From the NCBI RefSeq assembly GCF_019448255.1, contig NZ_CP080410.1:2294001-2358000 (forward strand): 64,000 nucleotides of DNA, given 5' to 3'. The translations under genes were made by a program, and so were the position numbers. Positions 60,059 through 64,000 of the stretch are shown in pieces. Source of the stretch: Qipengyuania flava (lineage in GTDB: Bacteria > Pseudomonadota > Alphaproteobacteria > Sphingomonadales > Sphingomonadaceae). The notes beneath the pieces were generated by a model. That model was given only the letters and a program-made list of their open reading frames with translations. It searched no databases and was not told the origin of the DNA. Position 1 is the first letter of the stretch. Every line of letters starts with the position of its first letter.

Positions 60059-61129
60059 CTATTCTTTTGTAACCGGCGTGCCCTGCTTGCCCTGCCCCAT
60101 AATCTCGATCAGCCGGTCGAGCTGGTCGCTCGAACGCACGTGGAGATCGCGCTGCGGGAACGGGATCTCGATCCCGTTCTCCTTGAACAACCACCACAAT
60201 TTCTTGAGCACGGCGCTGCGCACATTGCCCACGCCTTCCTCGGGATCGACGATCCAGCAGTGGATCACGAAGTTGACCGAACTGTCGCCATATTCGGCCA
60301 TCCACACGGTCGGTGGCGGCGCGTTGAGCACCCGTTCGCAGCTTTTCGCAGCCTCGAGCATCAGCTCTTCGGCAAGGTTCATGTCGGCCTCGTAGCTGAC
60401 GCCGACCGAAACCTGCATGCGCACGTTCTTGGAGGAATAGGACCAGTTCTCGACCTGGTTGATCATCAGGTTTTCGTTCGGGATCAGATATTCGCGCTGG
60501 TCGCGGGTCGTTACCGAAACCGCGCGAATGCCGATCTTGCGGATCTGGCCGAAACTTTCGTTGCCCGCTGCGTCCGTCACAGCGATGACATCGCCCGGTT
60601 TGATCGAGCGGTCCATCAACAGGATGATGCCTGCGATGAGGTTGCCAAAGGTCTTCTGGAGGCCGAAACCGATGGCAAGGCCAAAGGCGCCGGAGAACAC
60701 GGCGAGCGCGGTGAGGTCGATCCCGAGCAGGTCGATCCCGAGGAAGAAGGCCGCTGCCCAAACGAGGATGGTGACGATCTTCTCCACCAGCAGTTGCTGC
60801 GTGTCGTCTAGCTTCGTGAGATGGCGCACCAGGCGGCGGGCCATGCGGCTGGCGAACCAGGCGAAGACCAGCACCCCGACGATAACGGCGCTGACGATGA
60901 GCACATCGAACAGCGAAATGCGGAAGTCGCCGAAGGACAGCGCCACCGCATCGAGCGTATCGACCACCGAGCCGACCGTCTCGCTGCGTGAACTCAGCGC
61001 CTCTTTTGCCCCTTCGGCTGCGGCGACAGAGCTTTGCTCCTCAGCCGGCTCGGCCAGGCTCCAGGCCTGCTCGACCGGCGCGGCCTCTGGCGTTTCGGTG
61101 CTGTCGGTGGGGGGAGTCTCGCCCTGCAC
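60059..61129 (-). CDS. MscS-family mechanosensitive channel
   Basis: A 356-residue inner-membrane protein. After an acidic, disordered N terminus it has three membrane helices between about 75 and 190. The third carries the pore-lining A-x3-G pattern (F-G-L-A-I-G-F-G-L-Q-K-T-F-G-N-L), followed by the conserved beta domain starting R-S-I-K-P-G-D-V-I and the C-terminal alpha/beta domain. It releases solutes on osmotic downshift. It begins two bases after the beta-lyase gene, so it is probably co-transcribed although functionally distinct. Confidence 0.93.
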   Translation of the reverse strand: MQGETPPTDSTETPEAAPVEQAWSLAEPAEEQSSVAAAEGAKEALSSRSETVGSVVDTLDAVALSFGDFRISLFDVLIVSAVIVGVLVFAWFASRMARRLVRHLTKLDDTQQLLVEKIVTILVWAAAFFLGIDLLGIDLTALAVFSGAFGLAIGFGLQKTFGNLIAGIILLMDRSIKPGDVIAVTDAAGNESFGQIRKIGIRAVSVTTRDQREYLIPNENLMINQVENWSYSSKNVRMQVSVGVSYEADMNLAEELMLEAAKSCERVLNAPPPTVWMAEYGDSSVNFVIHCWIVDPEEGVGNVRSAVLKKLWWLFKENGIEIPFPQRDLHVRSSDQLDRLIEIMGQGKQGTPVTKE

Positions 61130-61131
61130 GT

Positions 61132-62343
61132 CTATCCTTCGTCCATCGCTGCAAACCCGTTGGCGAGGTCGGCAATCAGATCCTCTTTGTCTTCAAGGCC
61201 GATCGATAGACGGATGGCGTAGCGGTCCTCAACCCCCCATCCCTCTTTCGGCCAGGCCATGGCGCTGCGCACGTCTTCGACATCGAACGGCAGGGCGAGG
61301 CTTTCAAAGCCGCCCCAGCTGTAACCGATGCCGAACAATTCCAGCGCATCGACCAGGCGGCAACGCGCCGCGTCGTCGCGCCCCTTGAGCACGAAGCTGA
61401 AGAGGCCGCACCCGCCGGTGAAGTCGCGCTGCCACAGGGCGTGGCCCGGCGTGCCGGGAAGCAGCGGGCTAAGCACATGAGCCACGTCGCTGCGCGCATC
61501 GAGCCACTCGGCCACAGCAAGCGCCGTTGCCGTCTGCCGTTCGAGGCGCACGCCCATGGTACGCAGGCCGCGCAGCACCAGAGCCGCGTCATCGGGCGAG
61601 ACCACATGCCCCAATTGCTGCGCGCCCATGCGCAGGCGGCGATACCAGCGCTCGCCCGCGCTTGCCGCGCCCATCATGACGTCGGAATGCCCGCCTACAT
61701 GCTTGGTCAACGCAGTGATCGCGATATCGCAGCCGCGCTCCAGCGCAGGAAAGCCGAGCGCGGTCGCCCAGGTATTGTCGACGAGGCTGACGGCGCCCTT
61801 CTCGCGCGCGATGCGAGCCAGCGCCGGGATATCGCAGACCTCCATCGTCAGGCTTCCCGGCACTTCCAGCATCACCGCGCGGGTCTTGTCGCAAAACGCC
61901 GCTTCGTAAGCTTCGAGGTCCAGAGGATCGAAGAAACGATGCCTGACGCCGAAGGTCTTCAAGAGGCCCATCGCGGCGCTGCGCGTGGGGTCGTAGGCGT
62001 TGTCGGCCACCAGCAGCACATCGCCGCTGCGCAGCACGGAAAGCAGCGCGCCGACAATCGCTGCAACTCCGCTCGGGTAGAGCACGGTCCCCGCCGCACC
62101 CGGCTCGAGTGCGGTCAGCGCTTCCGACAAGGCCCACTGCGTCGGCGCGCCGCGCCGGCCGTAGAAGAAAGTCCCGTCCTTGTTGTGCGCCTTGCGCGAA
62201 CGAAGGTCCTCGCAGCTATCGTAAAGATGTGTGCTGGCCCGCCAGACGGGCGGGTTGACGACATCGCCGGCAAAATCGCCGGAGCGACCGCCTGTGACGA
62301 GCCGCGTTCCCGGCTTCAGCGTATCCTTGTCGGAACCTGACAT
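61132..62343 (-). CDS. metC: Cystathionine beta-lyase-like PLP enzyme
   Basis: A 403-residue member of the Cys/Met metabolism PLP family. Key segments are Y-G-R-R-G-A-P-T-Q, the aromatic stacking Tyr in D-N-A-Y-D-P-T-R, D-N-T-W-A-T and the PLP-binding Lys in T-A-L-T-K-H-V-G-G-H-S-D, which is typical of MetC-type beta-lyases. It converts cystathionine to homocysteine, or degrades cysteine. The gene sits between a sulfurtransferase and the MscS gene with two-base gaps. The MetC assignment rests on motif similarity; a closely related lyase is possible. Confidence 0.88.
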   Translation of the reverse strand: MSGSDKDTLKPGTRLVTGGRSGDFAGDVVNPPVWRASTHLYDSCEDLRSRKAHNKDGTFFYGRRGAPTQWALSEALTALEPGAAGTVLYPSGVAAIVGALLSVLRSGDVLLVADNAYDPTRSAAMGLLKTFGVRHRFFDPLDLEAYEAAFCDKTRAVMLEVPGSLTMEVCDIPALARIAREKGAVSLVDNTWATALGFPALERGCDIAITALTKHVGGHSDVMMGAASAGERWYRRLRMGAQQLGHVVSPDDAALVLRGLRTMGVRLERQTATALAVAEWLDARSDVAHVLSPLLPGTPGHALWQRDFTGGCGLFSFVLKGRDDAARCRLVDALELFGIGYSWGGFESLALPFDVEDVRSAMAWPKEGWGVEDRYAIRLSIGLEDKEDLIADLANGFAAMDEG

Positions 62344-62345
62344 GG

Positions 62346-63179
62346 TCAGCGCGCCGCCCCCTGTTCCTTGGGTGTTTCGGGATCACTGCCCCATTCGAGC
62401 CAGCTGCCATCGTACACCGCAGCATCGGGCACGCCGGCACGGTGAAGCGCGAAAGCCAGCACGCAGGCCGTCATGCCGCTGTTGCAAGCCGTGACGATAG
62501 GCACGCTCAGGTCCACCCCGGCCGCAGCAAAGGTTCCGGCGATGGCTTTGGGCGAGCGATAGGTGCCATCCTCAGCGAAAAGCGCAGCAAAGGGCACGTT
62601 GCGTGCGCCGGGAATATGCCCTTCGGAGCCGCTGCCTTCCTCTCCGGCGAAACGCGCAGCGTCGCGGGCATCGACCACCTGTTCGCCCTGCGATGCGGAA
62701 TTGGCGAGCATGTCTGCCTTTCTACGCACCGAGGCGCGCGCCTCAGGCTCCGGGAACGCAGTCGGCGCGCTGCCGGCAACACCGGATTCGAGCGCGCGCC
62801 CTTCGGCCTTCCACTTGGCCAACCCGCCATCGAGAATGGCGACGCTCTCGAACCCGTAGAGCGTGAACAGGAACCACGCCCGCGCGGCGCTGCGGATGGC
62901 GCTGTCATCGTAAAGGACCACCCGGCTGCCGGGCGCAACGCCCATTTGTCCCATGCGGTCGGCAAATTGCCGGGCGTTGGGAACGGCTTTGGGCACCGCA
63001 GAACCCGCATCGACGAAGCTTGCAAGGTCGAGAAAGCGGGCGCCGGGTATGTGCCCCTCGTCGAATTCGGCCGGCGCGTTGCGCGGGCTGTCGGGCAGGT
63101 GCAGCGTGGCGTCCAGCACCACGAGATCCTCGGCGCCGAGCGTGTCGGCAAGCCACTGTGTCGAAACCAGACTGTCCAT
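62346..63179 (-). CDS. sseA: Sulfurtransferase (3-mercaptopyruvate sulfurtransferase/rhodanese type)
   Basis: A 277-residue protein with two rhodanese domains. The N-terminal one (about 1-135) is non-catalytic and contains G-H-I-P-G-A-R-F-L-D and the C-terminal one (about 160-277) has G-H-I-P-G-A-R-N-V-P. The active-site loop reads T-A-C-N-S-G-M-T-A-C, so the persulfide Cys is present; the loop C-N-S-G-M-T is a variant of C-G-S-G-V-T found in 3-mercaptopyruvate sulfurtransferases. It transfers sulfur to thiols or cyanide and starts the sseA-metC-MscS group. Confidence 0.92.
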   Translation of the reverse strand: MDSLVSTQWLADTLGAEDLVVLDATLHLPDSPRNAPAEFDEGHIPGARFLDLASFVDAGSAVPKAVPNARQFADRMGQMGVAPGSRVVLYDDSAIRSAARAWFLFTLYGFESVAILDGGLAKWKAEGRALESGVAGSAPTAFPEPEARASVRRKADMLANSASQGEQVVDARDAARFAGEEGSGSEGHIPGARNVPFAALFAEDGTYRSPKAIAGTFAAAGVDLSVPIVTACNSGMTACVLAFALHRAGVPDAAVYDGSWLEWGSDPETPKEQGAAR

Positions 63180-63217
63180 CGCCTAGGGGCGTAGCGCCCG
63201 CGCGGGGCCAAGTCGAG

Positions 63218-64000
63218 CTAGGCAAGCTCGCGCTGGGCGATCGGCGCGTAGCTGCGCGGGCCTTCGTCGAGGCGGATTGGCTGGACGCGGCCCCCGCCCG
63301 GGGCGCCGAGGCCGACCACGAAGGTCTTCACCAGCGCGCCCTCACCCGGCCCGTCGATGCGTACGCGCAGCAGCGGAACTAGCAGCGGAAAGCGGCCCTG
63401 GTGGATCACGTTGACACCCGCCAGCGGGAGCTGGACCTGCCCGTCAACCACGACGCTCTGGCGAGGCGCCATGCGTTCGAGGGTGTGCCGGGTCTCGAGC
63501 GCGGTCGAGGGCGTCGCGACCTGCTCTTCCATCGGCGCTGCCGCATGGGCCGAGACGAGGTCCATGCCCACGACCAGATCGGTGAGGGCAGCGTCGGTCC
63601 GGTTGACGAGCGTCATGCGGTACTTGACCGTGGCGAAAGCCGCGCTGCGAATGAGCTTGTCGTATTCGAGCCGGATCTGCACCGCATCGGCCATGGCGGC
63701 GAGCGGTGCCGCGGCCGGTTCGCGGGGGACAACCGGGCGCTCGATCTCGGGCACCGCGGCGTCACTGCGGCGCTTCCACAAGGCGAAGCCTGCACCAAGC
63801 AGCGCCAACAGCGCCGCGCCGAGGCCGATCGGCAGCCATGGCAGGTCTTCGCCGGGCTCCTCGGCAACCGGCATCCCGGTTGGGAGAGCGAGCGGCGACG
63901 AACCCGTTCCAGCGGCCGTCGCCGTTGCAATCGGCGTCGGCGTCGGCGTCGGAGCAGGCGAAAGCTGCGCCTCGGGCTGGCGCGGCGCGGTTTCGACTGT
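63218..64000 (-). CDS. Membrane-anchored hypothetical protein, partial (5' end outside the window)
   Basis: The frame is open to the right-hand edge, giving at least 260 residues of the C-terminal part. The visible N-terminal segment is low-complexity (T-P-T-P-T-P and Ala/Thr-rich). A single membrane helix follows (about residues 53-72 of the visible part; L-G-A-A-L-L-A-L-L-G-A-G) and then a basic W-K-R-R. A beta-rich domain (Y-R-M-T-L-V-N-R-T-D-A-A-L) closes with P-I-A-Q-R-E. I do not recognise the family. The order (Pro/Thr-rich linker, membrane helix, C-terminal domain) suggests an envelope protein whose main domain lies beyond the edge. Confidence 0.7.
   Translation of the reverse strand, partial: TVETAPRQPEAQLSPAPTPTPTPIATATAAGTGSSPLALPTGMPVAEEPGEDLPWLPIGLGAALLALLGAGFALWKRRSDAAVPEIERPVVPREPAAAPLAAMADAVQIRLEYDKLIRSAAFATVKYRMTLVNRTDAALTDLVVGMDLVSAHAAAPMEEQVATPSTALETRHTLERMAPRQSVVVDGQVQLPLAGVNVIHQGRFPLLVPLLRVRIDGPGEGALVKTFVVGLGAPGGGRVQPIRLDEGPRSYAPIAQRELA

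Noticed and set aside
61132-63217. A riboswitch upstream of the sulfur-metabolism genes
   Set aside because: The gaps between sseA, metC and the MscS gene are two bases each, and the region upstream of sseA shows only short GC-rich repeats without a SAM or cobalamin riboswitch core.
63932-63952. ggcgtc repeats near the right edge
   Set aside because: They encode the Thr-Pro-rich linker of the partial membrane protein and are ordinary low-complexity coding sequence.

Overview
The window is dense, GC-rich, single-chromosome-style bacterial DNA. It fits an alphaproteobacterium of the order Sphingomonadales, most likely an Erythrobacter/Qipengyuania-type marine genus. This placement is an inference from gene content and codon use: a hemC-hemD-Mic60-like block, a complete Anbu peptidase operon, an HWE-type histidine kinase with lone receivers, EcfG-like promoter motifs, and many small Sphingomonadales-type lipoproteins. 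Genes are packed tightly, often with 4-base ATGA/GTGA overlaps, and no gene-free stretch exceeds 300 bases. I see no insertion sequence, prophage or CRISPR array.

Layout. 1-3.3 kb: the end of a PutP-type transporter, gamma-glutamyltransferase, a VOC protein and an extensin-like lipoprotein. 3.3-8.9 kb (minus): a LuxR/FixJ-like regulator with a degenerate receiver, the four-gene Anbu operon (Anbu, transglutaminase-like, alpha-E, circularly permuted ATP-grasp) and an alpha/beta hydrolase. 9-19.8 kb: a DUF3617 lipoprotein with an EF-hand loop, uvrB, an exported methyltransferase-like lipoprotein, two hypothetical lipoproteins, an S10 carboxypeptidase, DsbD, a UbiH-family hydroxylase and a Mic60-like protein. 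19.8-25 kb: hemD/hemC facing tsaD-gpsA and a Wzx-like flippase. 25-29.6 kb: an envelope and stress cluster (vWA lipoprotein, OmpA-like protein, 31-residue membrane protein, HhH membrane protein, lone receiver, Cys-rich DUF326 protein, orphan lasso-B2-like protein). 29.6-33.6 kb: glutaryl-CoA dehydrogenase-like, maiA, FAH-family and a glycosyltransferase. 33.6-39.1 kb (minus): an exopolysaccharide operon (Wzy, Wza, Wzc, TPR protein). 39.2-42.5 kb: a divergent beta-oxidation-type module around a palindromic operator. 42.5-46.6 kb: obgE, proB, an epimerase-like protein, a membrane protein and tRNA-Thr(UGT). 46.6-52.1 kb (minus): an AraC regulator, NmrA-like and DUF1772 proteins, then three hydrolases (Zn protease, serine hydrolase, CPBP protease). 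52.3-56.1 kb: a CheB-CheR-PAS-HWE kinase fusion with its receiver. 56.1-63.2 kb (minus): sulfur assimilation (cysH, DUF934, cysI, DUF2849, cobA), an MscS channel, a cystathionine beta-lyase-like enzyme and a sulfurtransferase. The window closes inside a membrane-anchored hypothetical gene.

Regulation visible in the DNA. (1) Several genes without a Shine-Dalgarno sequence (uvrB, S10 peptidase, a lipoprotein, OmpA-like, proB) have a -10-like element 6-8 bases before the ATG, usually with a -35 about 17 bases further up. This suggests leaderless transcripts. (2) Three genes (two lone receivers and the Cys-rich DUF326 protein) have GGAAC-N16/17-GGTT upstream, close to the general-stress EcfG promoter consensus. 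(3) Two ribosome-binding sites lie inside long inverted repeats, before the lipoprotein at 12840 and before obgE. (4) A glycosyltransferase appears to start at a CTG codon that overlaps the upstream stop.

All functions are read from sequence motifs and family knowledge. No database search was run.
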